Positions 53,986 through 63,361 of a DNA stretch of 64,000 nt are shown here, in pieces. Origin of the DNA: Scytonematopsis contorta HA4267-MV1 (GTDB lineage Bacteria > Cyanobacteriota > Cyanobacteriia > Cyanobacteriales > Nostocaceae); NCBI GenBank assembly GCA_019359035.1, contig JAHHIC010000038.1, positions 204,709 to 268,708 of the forward strand, read 5' to 3'. The notes under the pieces are model-generated. The model did no database searches and was not told the origin of the DNA. It saw only the letters and a list, made by a program, of their open reading frames with translations. The translations under genes were made by a program, and so were the position numbers. The number at the start of each line of letters is the position of its first letter. Position 1 is the first letter of the stretch.

Positions 53986-54093
53986 TTAATAGATAGCGCT
54001 TAAGAAACAGATACTTTGCTGATACAAATACCCCAGAGGTGCTGCTAATTCAGCTAGGAATTCTATGATTTGCTCTTTGCTTTGTTTTTTCAT
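53986..54093 (-). CDS. Possible 35-residue gene or 3' remnant
   Basis: ATG 54093 overlaps the TGA at 54090-54092 (ATGA). The peptide MKKQSKEQIIEFLAELAAPL then GYLYQQSICFLSAIY ends one base before the next ATG. The tight overlaps suggest coupled translation, but a peptide this short may be a remnant of a longer gene. Confidence 0.35.
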   Translation of the reverse strand: MKKQSKEQIIEFLAELAAPLGYLYQQSICFLSAIY

Positions 54094-54191
54094 TTTGGAA
54101 ATTTGCTTATAAGCATATTTTTCGCCATACTTCTAATTTTTTTATTTCTACCATGCTGAGATATATAATCAATTTGCTCGCGAGTTAAGCC

Positions 54192-54671
54192 TTATTTATT
54201 TAATAAATACTCTTGAATTATAGACTCATAATTTTGAATGTAAAACTCAAGAACTTCATCTGATATTAAATTAACTGAATCTATTGTTTGTATCAGGATT
54301 TTATTTTGATGATATTTTTGAAAAACTTTATGTGAAAATGCTGAGTGATTTACTAATGCTGTGTATTGTGCATCGTTTAAGCATTCCCACATAAATAGAT
54401 TCATCAAGGCGGAATTTGCCATGTATTTATCATTATCTAGTTCAGCCAATTGAATATATCGATTTATAGCTTTGTCATCCAAGGACTGATTATCCTTTAA
54501 TATTTTTTGGAACGCTGCATACCTGTAATGTTCTGTACACTTATCCTCTGAATCAATAAAATATTGGTACTGACTTAATAAAAAGACTTCATCAATCAAG
54601 TTATATTCTAACCATTTAATGTGGTATTCTAAAGCTATTAATGCTTGTTTTGTTGCTTCTTTTTCTATCAT
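54192..54671 (-). CDS. Unknown helical protein, perhaps shortened by a stop codon
   Basis: 159 residues, all-helical (QALIALEYHIKWLEYNLIDE; YIQLAELDNDKYMANSALMN), no known family; it recalls HEAT/TPR-like immunity or scaffold proteins only in general style. After its TAA, the same frame stays open for 33 codons (GLTREQIDYISQHGRNKKIR, SMAKNMLISKFPK) to a TGA at 54090. That continuation looks like real protein, so a nonsense change may have shortened the gene. Confidence 0.55.
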   Translation of the reverse strand: MIEKEATKQALIALEYHIKWLEYNLIDEVFLLSQYQYFIDSEDKCTEHYRYAAFQKILKDNQSLDDKAINRYIQLAELDNDKYMANSALMNLFMWECLNDAQYTALVNHSAFSHKVFQKYHQNKILIQTIDSVNLISDEVLEFYIQNYESIIQEYLLNK

Positions 54672-54696
54672 AAATTGCTAACCTAGACTTGGCTTA

Positions 54697-55299
54697 TCAA
54701 TAATCGTCGGACACTCGAAACCAATACCAGTCACCGGACAAGTAAAATACCTGGTAATCAGCAGTCCCAAATGGACTTCCTTCACGATTCGGTTGGTAGG
54801 CAAAACCATAGGATGTTACATCTGGACCTAAACCACTACCACCTGAGAAAACGCGAAAATATACACCCCCACGAGAGTCATTTGCGTATTTGTCAACTTC
54901 GTAAAAACCGAGTTTTCGGTTTAATGCAATTTTTCCAGTTCTAGAGACAGGAAGTTGCACTCTGACTTGTTCAAATGCTGATTGCGATACCATAAATGCC
55001 AAACGACGGGGAATATAGAATTTGAGCAGGATGTAAGAAACCAGAAGTATCCCAGTAATTGCAACAACAATTTGCGATGGTATCTTAATACTTCTCAATT
55101 TTACCCGTCGTCCTAAAACGACCAACACCATAATCCCGGCTACTACAAACATTGGCACACAGACAATCGACACCAGCGTGACTGCAAAAAGCAAACTATC
55201 TATAGCACCAGGGTAAATACTGATAATGAGAAGCACCATGCAAAATATTAAAGTCGCAAAAATCACTAATTTGCTTAGCAGTTGGCTAAGTGTATTCAT
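54697..55299 (-). CDS. Membrane protein of unknown function
   Basis: 200 residues. Three hydrophobic segments lie in the first 95 residues (LVIFATLIFCMVLLIISIY, LFAVTLVSIVCVPMFVVAG, SQIVVAITGILLVSYILLKF), then a soluble beta-rich domain (VYFRVFSGGSGLGPDVTSYG; DYQVFYLSGDWYWFRVSDDY). No family is recognised. It shares orientation with the neighbours on both sides. Confidence 0.6.
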   Translation of the reverse strand: MNTLSQLLSKLVIFATLIFCMVLLIISIYPGAIDSLLFAVTLVSIVCVPMFVVAGIMVLVVLGRRVKLRSIKIPSQIVVAITGILLVSYILLKFYIPRRLAFMVSQSAFEQVRVQLPVSRTGKIALNRKLGFYEVDKYANDSRGGVYFRVFSGGSGLGPDVTSYGFAYQPNREGSPFGTADYQVFYLSGDWYWFRVSDDY

Positions 55300-55352
55300 A
55301 TAATATTTAACCCATACTTAATTTCAAATATCCATGAATGCTTCATGTCGCA

Positions 55353-55823
55353 TCAGCGCTTTGGTTTAGGTTCCCAGTTAAAGTCATAAGGACAATCGCA
55401 TTCTTGAGCGCGGTTGCAGTTAATTACCATCATGCTAAAGCAAAAATTGAGTAGAGTCTCGTTGTTAAATTTTACCCGTAAACTGCCTGGACTGCGTGAA
55501 CCAGCACCACTGTGACCGATAACTTGATACTTCTGACTCAGGTCAGACCTGTTAAAGAAGTATGGTTTAGGATTAAAGCTCAAATCACCCTTTAAGTCAT
55601 TGAGACAGACAACTTTTGTGATGTAGCGTTGTGCAATAATTTCTGCGTCTTTTTGAGATGAATTGCCAATCGCTCCGAGCCAAGTATCTGATATCCGGGT
55701 GATTTTGTTGGCTTGAGTGCAGTCAACTACATAGGTTTTCGGAAATATTAAAGGTCGAATATGATACGCGATTGCGCCTGATGCTAAAATTAGGATTATT
55801 GGGATTCCTACAAGTTTTTTCAT
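55353..55823 (-). CDS. Exported or anchored Cys-rich protein of unknown function
   Basis: 156 residues. An N-terminal hydrophobic stretch (LVGIPIILILASGAIAYHI) may be a signal or anchor. The mature part has six cysteines (VVDCTQ, VVCLND, LNFCFS, INCNRAQECDCPYD), enough for disulfides outside the cytoplasm. No family recognised. Confidence 0.6.
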   Translation of the reverse strand: MKKLVGIPIILILASGAIAYHIRPLIFPKTYVVDCTQANKITRISDTWLGAIGNSSQKDAEIIAQRYITKVVCLNDLKGDLSFNPKPYFFNRSDLSQKYQVIGHSGAGSRSPGSLRVKFNNETLLNFCFSMMVINCNRAQECDCPYDFNWEPKPKR

Positions 55824-55901
55824 TACCCAAAACTGCTTTGATTACAAGCTGTTAAGATAGCAACTTCTGTTATAACCTTAATTTTCATATCATTTATTTT
55901 C

Positions 55902-56657
55902 ATGAATGAAAAAAAACTATACTATGCCAAATATTATACTTATGAAGCAAGAAAAGATATGCGATGGCTGCATCGTACTATTGAGTTATTACATCAACAT
56001 CCCGAACGAGGAAGATATGAATCTGAAGAAGCGGGAGAACTATTTACAAATGAGACGATAGAAGTAGGAAGAAAATTAATTAAATTAATGGAGATAGAAA
56101 AACCACAACCAAAAGAAATAAGCGAATTATACAAATTGCTTAAATTTTACAAAGGTGTGCGTAATTCTGATTGGGATGACATTTGTAAATATGTTGAAAA
56201 GTGGCATTGGGTAGCTAATATTTGGGATAATTTTGAGGGAAATATAAAATTAAATTTATGGAATGAAGTTGAATGTCAATTTTATTCTATTGCAAAACCA
56301 TTAATAACAGAAGGTAAATTTATTCGACAGAGTTCCAGCATTGGAAACTATGGTCATGTATTACTCCAAATTGAACCTACAATTGAAGATAATAATATAG
56401 AGCATAATCTTCAAATTGTTTGGCAAATTAACGATGATGAAATCATTCCTTTTTATTATATTTATGCAATTTTTGAAGGAATTATCGATGCCATAATTGA
56501 ATATTTTCATCAGACAAATATTGCTCTAACTTCGATGAAGATTATAGTTTATAATGGAAGCCATCACGAAATTGATTCCAGAGAGATTGATTACCGAATA
56601 GCGGCTATCATAGCTTGGCGAAAGGCTTTGGTAAATGCCAAATTAGTTAGCTTATAG
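55902..56657 (+). CDS. Unknown protein, divergent to the exported gene
   Basis: 251 residues, soluble and acidic/aromatic (YYAKYYTYEARKDMRWLHRT; GVRNSDWDDICKYVEKWHWV). The second half (IEHNLQIVWQINDDEIIPFY; FEGIIDAIIEYFHQTNIALT) is alternating alpha/beta. No family recognised. Codon use looks AT-rich like the neighbours. It converges with the RTX-type gene. Confidence 0.55.
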   Translation: MNEKKLYYAKYYTYEARKDMRWLHRTIELLHQHPERGRYESEEAGELFTNETIEVGRKLIKLMEIEKPQPKEISELYKLLKFYKGVRNSDWDDICKYVEKWHWVANIWDNFEGNIKLNLWNEVECQFYSIAKPLITEGKFIRQSSSIGNYGHVLLQIEPTIEDNNIEHNLQIVWQINDDEIIPFYYIYAIFEGIIDAIIEYFHQTNIALTSMKIIVYNGSHHEIDSREIDYRIAAIIAWRKALVNAKLVSL

Positions 56658-56720
56658 TCATGAAAATTATATGCAAGTAAACTCCTAACTTGCACACTCC
56701 AAAACCTGCTAATAACCCTT

Positions 56721-56748
56721 GTAGAGACCGTATTAATACGGTCTCTAC
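56721..56748. repeat. GTAGAGACC-type palindrome (perfect, 28 bp)
   Basis: Arm GTAGAGACCGTATT and its complement. It differs from the GTAGAGACGCGATT copies at positions 9-12, with matching changes on the other arm. A second copy of this variant is at 63408-63435. Confidence 0.9.
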
Positions 56749-56782
56749 GCTCATGGACGGAGATGTCTATTTGATAACAGGT

Positions 56783-59700
56783 CTAACTAATAGCATTCCA
56801 AAGTTGAGTCTCAGTCCAGGTGACACCATTGCTAAATGTAATGCTCTCCACTCCATAGCTACCAGAGATGCCACCATAAAGTTGGTTCTTTAGCACAATA
56901 GAATCGGATATGCCACTACCAAAGGAAATCTGCAAATCATTGCTGCTACCCAAGCGATTGACAATGGCATTAGTGGATGTAAGTCCTGCTCCCGTGAAGG
57001 CTAGTTTGTCAACGCTAGCATCGGAATAGCCTGTGTCGTAGATGGTATCTCCCCCATCTCCCAGTTGGAAGAGGTAAGTATCAGCCCCTTTGCCACCATC
57101 TAAGTAGTCATTTCCTAAACCACCTCGAAGGGTATTATTAGCATCAGTACCCTCTAATGTATCATTGGATGCTGCACCCACTGTTAAGTAAGCATTCCAT
57201 AATTGCCCTTCTGTCCAAGTAACCCCGTTACCAAACTGGATGCTTTCAAGACCGTAGGTGGAGGAGAAGCCATAAAGAAGCTGATTTTTTAGTACAAAAG
57301 AATCAGAAATGCCATTTCCAAAAGCAATTTGTAAATCGTTGCTATTCCCTAAGCGAGTGACGATGGCATTAGCTGCCGTAAGTCCTGCTCCTGTAAAGAC
57401 TAGTCTGTCAACGCTAGTATCAGAGTAACCTGTGTCGTAAATGGTATCTCCCCCATCTCCTTGTTGGAAGAGGTAAGTGTCAGCTCCTTTGCCACCATCC
57501 AGGTAGTCATGACCTAAACCACCTCGAAGGGTGTTATTTGCATCAGTACCCTCTAATGTATCGTTGGAAGTTGCACCTGATGTGAGGTAAGCATTCCATA
57601 ATTGCGCTTCTGTCCAAGTAACTCCGTCACTAAACTGAATGCTTTCAAGACCATAGGTGGAAGAGGAGCCATAAAGAAGTTGATTTTTGAGCACAACAGA
57701 GTCAGAAATTCCACCACCAAAGGAAATTTGTAAATCGTTGCTATTGCCCAAGCGAGTTACGATAGCATTAGTTGAGGTAAGCCCTGCTCCTGTAAAAACT
57801 AGTTTGTCAACGCTAGTATCAGAGTAGCCTGTGTCGTAGATGGTATCTCCCCCATCTCCCTGTTGGAATTGGTAAGTGTCAGTTCCTTTGCCACCATCTA
57901 GGTAGTCATTTCCCAAACCACCTCGAAGGGTGTTATTTGCATCAGTACCCTCTAATGTGTCGTTAGAAGCTGCACCTGTTGTGAGGTAAGCATTCCATAA
58001 TTGCGCTTCTGTCCAAGTAACTCCGTCACTAAACTGAATGCTTTCAAGACCATAGGTGGAAGAGGAGCCATAAAGAAGCTGATTTTTGAGCACAACAGAG
58101 TCAGAAATTCCACCACCAAAGGAGATTTGTAAATCGTTGCTATTCCCCAAACGAGTTACGATAGCATTAGTTGAGGTAAGCCCTGCTCCTGTAAAAACTA
58201 GTTTGTCAATGCTGGTATCAGAGTAGCCAGTGTCGTAAATTGTATCTCCCCCATCTCCTTGTTGGAATTGGTAAGTATCAGTTCCTTTGCCACCGTCTAA
58301 GTAGTCATTTCCCAAACCACCTCGAAGGGTGTTATTTGCATCAGTACCCTCTAATGTGTCGTTAGAAGCTGCACCTGTTGTGAGGTAAGTATTCCACAAT
58401 TGCTCTTCTGTCCAAGTAACCCCGTCGCTAAACTTGACACTTTCAAGACCGTAGGTGGAAGAGAAGCCATAAAGAAGCTGATTTTTTAGCACAACAGAGT
58501 CAGAAATGCCACCACCAAAGGAGATTTGTAAATCGTTGCTATTGCCCAAACGATTCACAATAGCATTGGCTGAGGTGAGTCCAGGACCCGTGAATACTAA
58601 TTGGTCAATGCTGGTATCAGAGTAGCCTGTGTCGTAAATTGTATCTCCTCCATCTCCTTGTTGGAAGAGGTAAGTATCAGTTCCTTTGTCTCCATCTAAG
58701 TAGTCATTTCCCAAACCACCTCGAAGCGTGTCATTACCTTCAAGACCAGATAATTTGTCATCTCCTGCACCACCAGCAAGATTATCGTTACCATTTGTGC
58801 CAGTGAGAGTTTGATTGGTTTGCGTAACGGAAGCATTCCAGAGTTGGGCTTCTGTCCAAGTTACCCCATCACTAAATCTAACGCTTTCAACCCCATAGTT
58901 GTTAGAAGAACCATAAATTTGGTCTTTGAGTACAATAGAGTCGGAAATTCCACCTTTGAAGGAAATTTTTAAGTCGTAGCTATTGGGTACACGAGTGACG
59001 ATGGCATTAGCAGCCGTGAGACCAGCACCGGAAAATACTAGTCTATCTATACTACTGTCGGAACTGCTGTCATTAAGGGTGTCTTGTCCATCTCCACGGT
59101 TGAACAGGTAAGTGTCGGCTCCAGAACGACCATCGAGATAATCATTACCTAAACCACCTTTGATAGTGTTATTCGCGCTTGTGCCTTCCAAGGTGTCATT
59201 AGAAGCTGCGCTTTGTGTTAGATAAGCATTCCAAAGTTGTTCTTCTGTCCAAGTTACCCCATCACTAAACTTGACGCTTTCAACCCCGTAGTTGTTAGAA
59301 GAACCATAAACTTGGTCTTTGAGGACAACGGAGTCGGAAATTCCATCTTTAAAGGAAATTTGCAAGTCGTAACTATTACCCAAGCGAGTCACAATTGCAT
59401 TAGCGGCTGTGAGTCCCGTACCGGAAAAAACTAGTTTATCAATACTACTGTCGGAACTGCTGTCATTAAGGGTATCTTGACCATCCCCACGGCTGAAAAG
59501 GTAAGTATCGGCTCCAGAACGACCATCGAGATAATCCTTACCTAAACCACCTTTGATATTGTTATTAGCGCTTGTACCTTCCAAAGTGTCATTGGAAGCT
59601 GCACTTTGTGTCAGGTAAGCATTCCAAAGTTGTTCTTCTGTCCAAGTCACACCGTCACTAAACTTGACGCTTTCAACCCCATAGTTGTTAGAAGAACCAT

Positions 59701-60796
59701 AAACTTGGTCTTTGAGGACAACGGAGTCGGAAATTCCATCTTTAAAGGAAATTTGCAAGTCGTAGCTATTGCCTAAGCGAGTCACAATAGCGTTAGCAGC
59801 TGTGAGTCCCGCACCGGAAAAAACTAGTTTGTCAATACTGCCATCAGAACTGCTGTCATTTAGGGTGTCTTGTCCATCTCCAAGGTTGAACAGGTAAGTG
59901 TCGGCTCCAGAACGACCATCGAGGTAATCATTACCTAAGCCACCTCTGATATTGTTATTAGCACTTGTGCCTTCTAAGGTGTCATTGGAAGCTGCGCTTT
60001 GTGTCAGATAAGCATTCCAAAGCTGCTCTTCTGTCCAAGTTACCCCATCACTAAACTTGACGCTTTCAACTCCATAGTTATTAGAAGAACCATATACTTG
60101 GTCTTTAAGTACAACTGAGTCGGAAATTCCATTTTTGAAAGAAATTTGTAAGTCGAAGCTATTACCTAATCGAGTGACGATGGCATTTGTAGAGGTCAGT
60201 CCAGCGCCTGAAAAGACTAGTGTATCAATACTACCGTCGGAACTACTATCATTGAGGGTGTCTTGTCCATCTCCAAGGTTGAACAGGTAAGTGTCAGCTC
60301 CCCCTCTACCATCGAGATAATCTTTACCTAAACCACCTGTGATATTGTTATTAGCATTTGTGCCTTCTAAGGTGTCATTGGAAGCTGCACTTTGTGTTAG
60401 GTAAGCATTCCAAAGCTGCTCTTCTGTCCAAATTACACCGTCACTAAATTTAATGCTTTCAACTCCATAGTTATTAGAAGAACCATATACTTGGTCTTTA
60501 AGTACAACGGAGTCGGAAATTCCACCTTTAAAGGAAATTTGTAAGTCGAAGCTATTACCCAATCGAGTGACAACAACATTTGTAGAGGTCAGCCCTGCAC
60601 CCGAAAAGACTAGTTGGTCAATGCTACCGTCGGAACTGCTGTCATTGAGGGTGTCTTGTCCATCTCCACGATTGAAGAGGTAAGTATCGGCTCCCCCTTT
60701 ACCATCGAGATAATCGTTGCCACGAAGACCTGATAAGTTGTCATTTTCTGCACCACCAATCAGATTATCGTTACCACTTGTACCTGTAAAATTCAT
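56783..60796 (-). CDS. RTX-like calcium-binding repeat protein, 10 units
   Basis: 1337 residues from ATG 60796 (MNFTGTSGNDNLIGGAEN); a start 25 codons upstream is possible. It is ten units of about 130 residues, each with a short RTX piece (GGLGNDYLDGRSGADTYLF; GDGQDTLND), a longer domain ending SDSVVLKDQ and YGVESVKFSDGVTWT, and a spacer (AASNDTLEGTxAN). This matches RTX plus haemolysin-related (HCBP_related) domains. Units 1-5 use GDGQDTLNDSSSD and 6-10 use GDGGDTIYDTGYSD. No protease or other catalytic domain is seen. No signal peptide; type I secretion by a C-terminal signal is inferred. No transporter is adjacent. Confidence 0.88.
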   Translation of the reverse strand: MNFTGTSGNDNLIGGAENDNLSGLRGNDYLDGKGGADTYLFNRGDGQDTLNDSSSDGSIDQLVFSGAGLTSTNVVVTRLGNSFDLQISFKGGISDSVVLKDQVYGSSNNYGVESIKFSDGVIWTEEQLWNAYLTQSAASNDTLEGTNANNNITGGLGKDYLDGRGGADTYLFNLGDGQDTLNDSSSDGSIDTLVFSGAGLTSTNAIVTRLGNSFDLQISFKNGISDSVVLKDQVYGSSNNYGVESVKFSDGVTWTEEQLWNAYLTQSAASNDTLEGTSANNNIRGGLGNDYLDGRSGADTYLFNLGDGQDTLNDSSSDGSIDKLVFSGAGLTAANAIVTRLGNSYDLQISFKDGISDSVVLKDQVYGSSNNYGVESVKFSDGVTWTEEQLWNAYLTQSAASNDTLEGTSANNNIKGGLGKDYLDGRSGADTYLFSRGDGQDTLNDSSSDSSIDKLVFSGTGLTAANAIVTRLGNSYDLQISFKDGISDSVVLKDQVYGSSNNYGVESVKFSDGVTWTEEQLWNAYLTQSAASNDTLEGTSANNTIKGGLGNDYLDGRSGADTYLFNRGDGQDTLNDSSSDSSIDRLVFSGAGLTAANAIVTRVPNSYDLKISFKGGISDSIVLKDQIYGSSNNYGVESVRFSDGVTWTEAQLWNASVTQTNQTLTGTNGNDNLAGGAGDDKLSGLEGNDTLRGGLGNDYLDGDKGTDTYLFQQGDGGDTIYDTGYSDTSIDQLVFTGPGLTSANAIVNRLGNSNDLQISFGGGISDSVVLKNQLLYGFSSTYGLESVKFSDGVTWTEEQLWNTYLTTGAASNDTLEGTDANNTLRGGLGNDYLDGGKGTDTYQFQQGDGGDTIYDTGYSDTSIDKLVFTGAGLTSTNAIVTRLGNSNDLQISFGGGISDSVVLKNQLLYGSSSTYGLESIQFSDGVTWTEAQLWNAYLTTGAASNDTLEGTDANNTLRGGLGNDYLDGGKGTDTYQFQQGDGGDTIYDTGYSDTSVDKLVFTGAGLTSTNAIVTRLGNSNDLQISFGGGISDSVVLKNQLLYGSSSTYGLESIQFSDGVTWTEAQLWNAYLTSGATSNDTLEGTDANNTLRGGLGHDYLDGGKGADTYLFQQGDGGDTIYDTGYSDTSVDRLVFTGAGLTAANAIVTRLGNSNDLQIAFGNGISDSFVLKNQLLYGFSSTYGLESIQFGNGVTWTEGQLWNAYLTVGAASNDTLEGTDANNTLRGGLGNDYLDGGKGADTYLFQLGDGGDTIYDTGYSDASVDKLAFTGAGLTSTNAIVNRLGSSNDLQISFGSGISDSIVLKNQLYGGISGSYGVESITFSNGVTWTETQLWNAIS

Positions 60797-61269
60797 ATTG
60801 AATGTTCCGTAATGACTACCGTGAATCAATTTTGACTGGCAGATTTGCCACACCCACGCATTTATTAACACCCACTAGGAAAGATGACCGCAGAGTGAGA
60901 AAATTATTTGAAAGTCCGAATAATCAGTTAAAGTAGACTTTTTTTTTAATGTCGTCATGAAAAACTCATCTCTTCATAGACACTGAAATGAGTAATTCGG
61001 GGTTCTTTTCACTTTTACTGAAGACTGCTGAACAGCATAAAATACAGTCTCCACTGATGACTTGCGGTCTAAATATTTATTATACGGGCATTTCCCGCAT
61101 ATACAATTGTATATAAATATACAAGTATTGCATCCCATTGTTGACACCATACCATAATATACAGAAATTTACCTGGTAGCAAGTTGATTTTGATAATATA
61201 CAGATTTTTAATTTTTTCTGCATAATCGATTGTCTGTAAACCAACTACTGAATCAACTGATGAACAAGC
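60797..61269. other. Region upstream of the RTX-like gene
   Basis: About 470 bases, AT-rich, promoter region of the RTX gene on its left part. There is a homopolymer TTTTTTTTT near 60940. No repeat family or gene seen. Confidence 0.5.
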
Positions 61270-61917
61270 TTAAGGCTCATAAAGACTTGACTCACATAGG
61301 GTTCCTTCACCTTTGCAGCCTTTACCTATTTGTCCATCAGGAGATAAACTGTAAATTTTATTATCTTTCAACAGTAAACCAAATCTGTCTTTGAATATGA
61401 TTGGATTTGAAAATTTTCCTTTATATACAACTGAACTATTAAATACACCATGAGTTTTTACTATAGTAGCCCCATCTTTTTTTATAGTAATTGATTGACC
61501 AGTTCCACTTCCACCCAGAAAATTAAAAAACTTAGTACCAACAAATGGCAGTTTTGCTTTTTCTGTCATCCATCCATTAGCGGAGCATACCCCTGGTTTA
61601 TTTTCAGGTACAAGTGTAGACAAGCACCAGTAGCTTTTTCCATCATATATAACACCATTTCTAAGACGCTTTAACTCTGAAATAGGTTTCCACTGTTTAG
61701 ACCCGTTTTCGTCATAGTAGCGATACCTATTTCCCTTTACTTCTAAACCCTGACCTGTATTTCCTAACCAATAAAGACCCTCTGTAATATTATTTGAAAG
61801 ATTAACAGACAAAGTAGCTTCGTTGTTTGTTTTCTCCCTTAGCCGTATTATCCTAGCGGTTGCAGGTAGAGGAACTACTAAAAAAATAATGAGAGCAAAT
61901 CCTAGTAATTTTTTCAC
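61270..61917 (-). CDS. Exported protein of unknown function
   Basis: 215 residues with a signal peptide (KKLLGFALIIFLVVPLPATA, cleavage near residue 21). The mature part is beta-rich with aromatic strands (TEGLYWLGNTGQGLEVKGNR; YDGKSYWCLSTLVPENKPGV) and ends with Cys-containing KGCKGEGTLCESSLYEP. The pattern of YWLG/YWC resembles small repeat-type periplasmic proteins, but no family is recognised. Confidence 0.6.
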   Translation of the reverse strand: MKKLLGFALIIFLVVPLPATARIIRLREKTNNEATLSVNLSNNITEGLYWLGNTGQGLEVKGNRYRYYDENGSKQWKPISELKRLRNGVIYDGKSYWCLSTLVPENKPGVCSANGWMTEKAKLPFVGTKFFNFLGGSGTGQSITIKKDGATIVKTHGVFNSSVVYKGKFSNPIIFKDRFGLLLKDNKIYSLSPDGQIGKGCKGEGTLCESSLYEP

Positions 61918-62104
61918 AATTAGGGTATTCCGATTTCACAGAATTAATAACTATGTTTTTCGATTGAGTTGAATAAATCTCCTTTGACAATATATCTAAG
62001 GGTTATCAATAATTAATACACATAACCCTATTGAATTTCCGCAAGTTTACATAATCTTAAAATTACGCATAACTTAAAACTGTGAACTGACAACTGAAAA
62101 ATTT

Positions 62105-62313
62105 TTACGGTTTATAATTCAAAGCAAAAACTTTCAGCATATTTCGAGTAGACTTCATCGCACAATTAGTAAGCTGTTTACGCTCTTTAGGACTAAATAT
62201 TGTTGTTTGGTAACAGCGTATCTGAAAGCTTGAGCATACTTACGCAAAAGTGATGGTTTTGTCTTTCGAGTATAAGGAGATTTTGCTTTGATTTTGAGCT
62301 TCTCAAGGTTCAC
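62105..62313 (-). pseudogene. Possible frameshifted remnant
   Basis: From GTG 62313, two bases after the DUF4188 stop, the frame reads VNLEKLKIKAKSPYTRKTKP, SLLRKYAQAFRYAVTKQQ; a +1 shift then gives FSPKERKQLTNCAMKSTRNM, LKVFALNYKP and a stop at 62105. Both halves look protein-like and basic, as if one gene were broken. No family is assigned. Confidence 0.35.
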
Positions 62314-62315
62314 TA

Positions 62316-62702
62316 TTAAATCCCGTAAACCATTGCCATTCCTTGTGGCTCATGGCTATACTTACCGCTTTTTGAGGGATGGTAGGTTTCGTTATAAAGG
62401 CAAAGGCTATTGGGATGACGGGCGTTGAATTGCATCATCTGACGATGGTCTGCACCCCGGAAAAAGTCCATTAAATGACGGTCTGATTCCCAGTAACTCA
62501 CCATGATTACCTCTTGAGGTCCGCAAATCCCCGCTTTTACTTGAATACAGCCCTTAGCGTTAGTCGTCGATTGACGAATATTATTTAGATTGCGCCAGAG
62601 CCAGAAAAAACCTGCCCGGTCGCGAGCAATCATGCCATTAACAAAGATAATTGCACTGGGATTTTCAGGGAACTGGATGTTATACAGCATTGATTTCGAC
62701 AT
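62316..62702 (-). CDS. DUF4188-like monooxygenase family protein
   Basis: 128 residues from ATG 62702, which has GGAGG (62710-62714) 7 bases upstream. The sequence SAIIFVNGMIARDRAGFFWL, QEVIMVSYWESDRHLMDFFR and the Trp/His positions match the DUF4188 (phenylacetaldoxime-dehydratase-like, dimeric alpha/beta barrel) family. The enzymatic role is unproven. It is divergent to a PadR regulator with a shared operator in between, so it is probably the regulator's target. Confidence 0.75.
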   Translation of the reverse strand: MSKSMLYNIQFPENPSAIIFVNGMIARDRAGFFWLWRNLNNIRQSTTNAKGCIQVKAGICGPQEVIMVSYWESDRHLMDFFRGADHRQMMQFNARHPNSLCLYNETYHPSKSGKYSHEPQGMAMVYGI

Positions 62703-62756
62703 GAGGATTCCTCCGTGAACTGGTATACTCAATTAGTTGACTATGCTTGTTATAGT

Positions 62757-62776
62757 ATATTCAACTTGTTGAATAT
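62757..62776. promoter_or_regulatory. Operator between DUF4188 and PadR genes
   Basis: ATATTCAAC-TT-GTTGAATAT, a perfect palindrome of 9-base arms between the divergent genes. A second, weaker TCAATTAGTTGA lies near 62729-62740. Both share the TCAA/TTGA half-sites, suggesting binding of a dimeric PadR-type repressor to two sites. Confidence 0.7.
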
Positions 62777-62805
62777 GTCAACTCGATGGAGGAAACTTTT
62801 TTACG

Positions 62806-63345
62806 ATGGGACTGGCTCATGCAATTTTGGCGACGCTAATGGATTGTCCGTGTAGCGGGTATGACTTACGAAAGCGATTTGAAGGGTCGGTTGGCTTTTT
62901 CTGGCAGGCTAGTTTCCAGCAGATTTATCGCGAACTAGGAAAGCTAGAGGAACTGGGACTGGTGCAGAGTGAGGGGATAGAACAAAAGGGTCGTCCTGAT
63001 AAGAAGGTGTTTTCTGTGACTGCGGCGGGGGAAGGATTTTTACAAAGTTGGATTCAGCAACCCTGTGAGATAGCACCGTTGCGGGATGACCTACTAGTAA
63101 AAATGTTCGCTGGTTTTGTGGTTCCCAGGGAGTCCATTTTGTTGGAACTCAATGCACACCGAAGACTGCACCAGGAGAGGCTAGCTGTGTATCAGCAAAT
63201 TAAACAGAATGCTTTTGCAAATCCTGCAAATTTATCAGAGAAGGACTTGTTTCGCTATCTAACCCTGTGCAATGGAATTCAGTTTGAAATAGGGTGGCTT
63301 GCTTGGTGCGAAGAGGCTATTACTCTATTAGGGACTTCCAAATAA
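62806..63345 (+). CDS. PadR-family transcriptional regulator
   Basis: 179 residues from ATG 62806, GGAGG 13 bases upstream. N-terminal winged helix (LAHAILATLMDCPCSGYDLR; QQIYRELGKLEELGLVQSEG; GRPDKKVFSVTAAGEGFLQS) and a C-terminal dimerisation helix (LVKMFAGFVVPRESILLELN; VYQQIKQNAF). This is the PadR-s2 type. It is divergent to the DUF4188 gene and should repress it, possibly in response to a phenolic or other small molecule, by analogy with the family. Confidence 0.9.
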   Translation: MGLAHAILATLMDCPCSGYDLRKRFEGSVGFFWQASFQQIYRELGKLEELGLVQSEGIEQKGRPDKKVFSVTAAGEGFLQSWIQQPCEIAPLRDDLLVKMFAGFVVPRESILLELNAHRRLHQERLAVYQQIKQNAFANPANLSEKDLFRYLTLCNGIQFEIGWLAWCEEAITLLGTSK

Positions 63346-63361
63346 AAAAAATCTCCAATTC

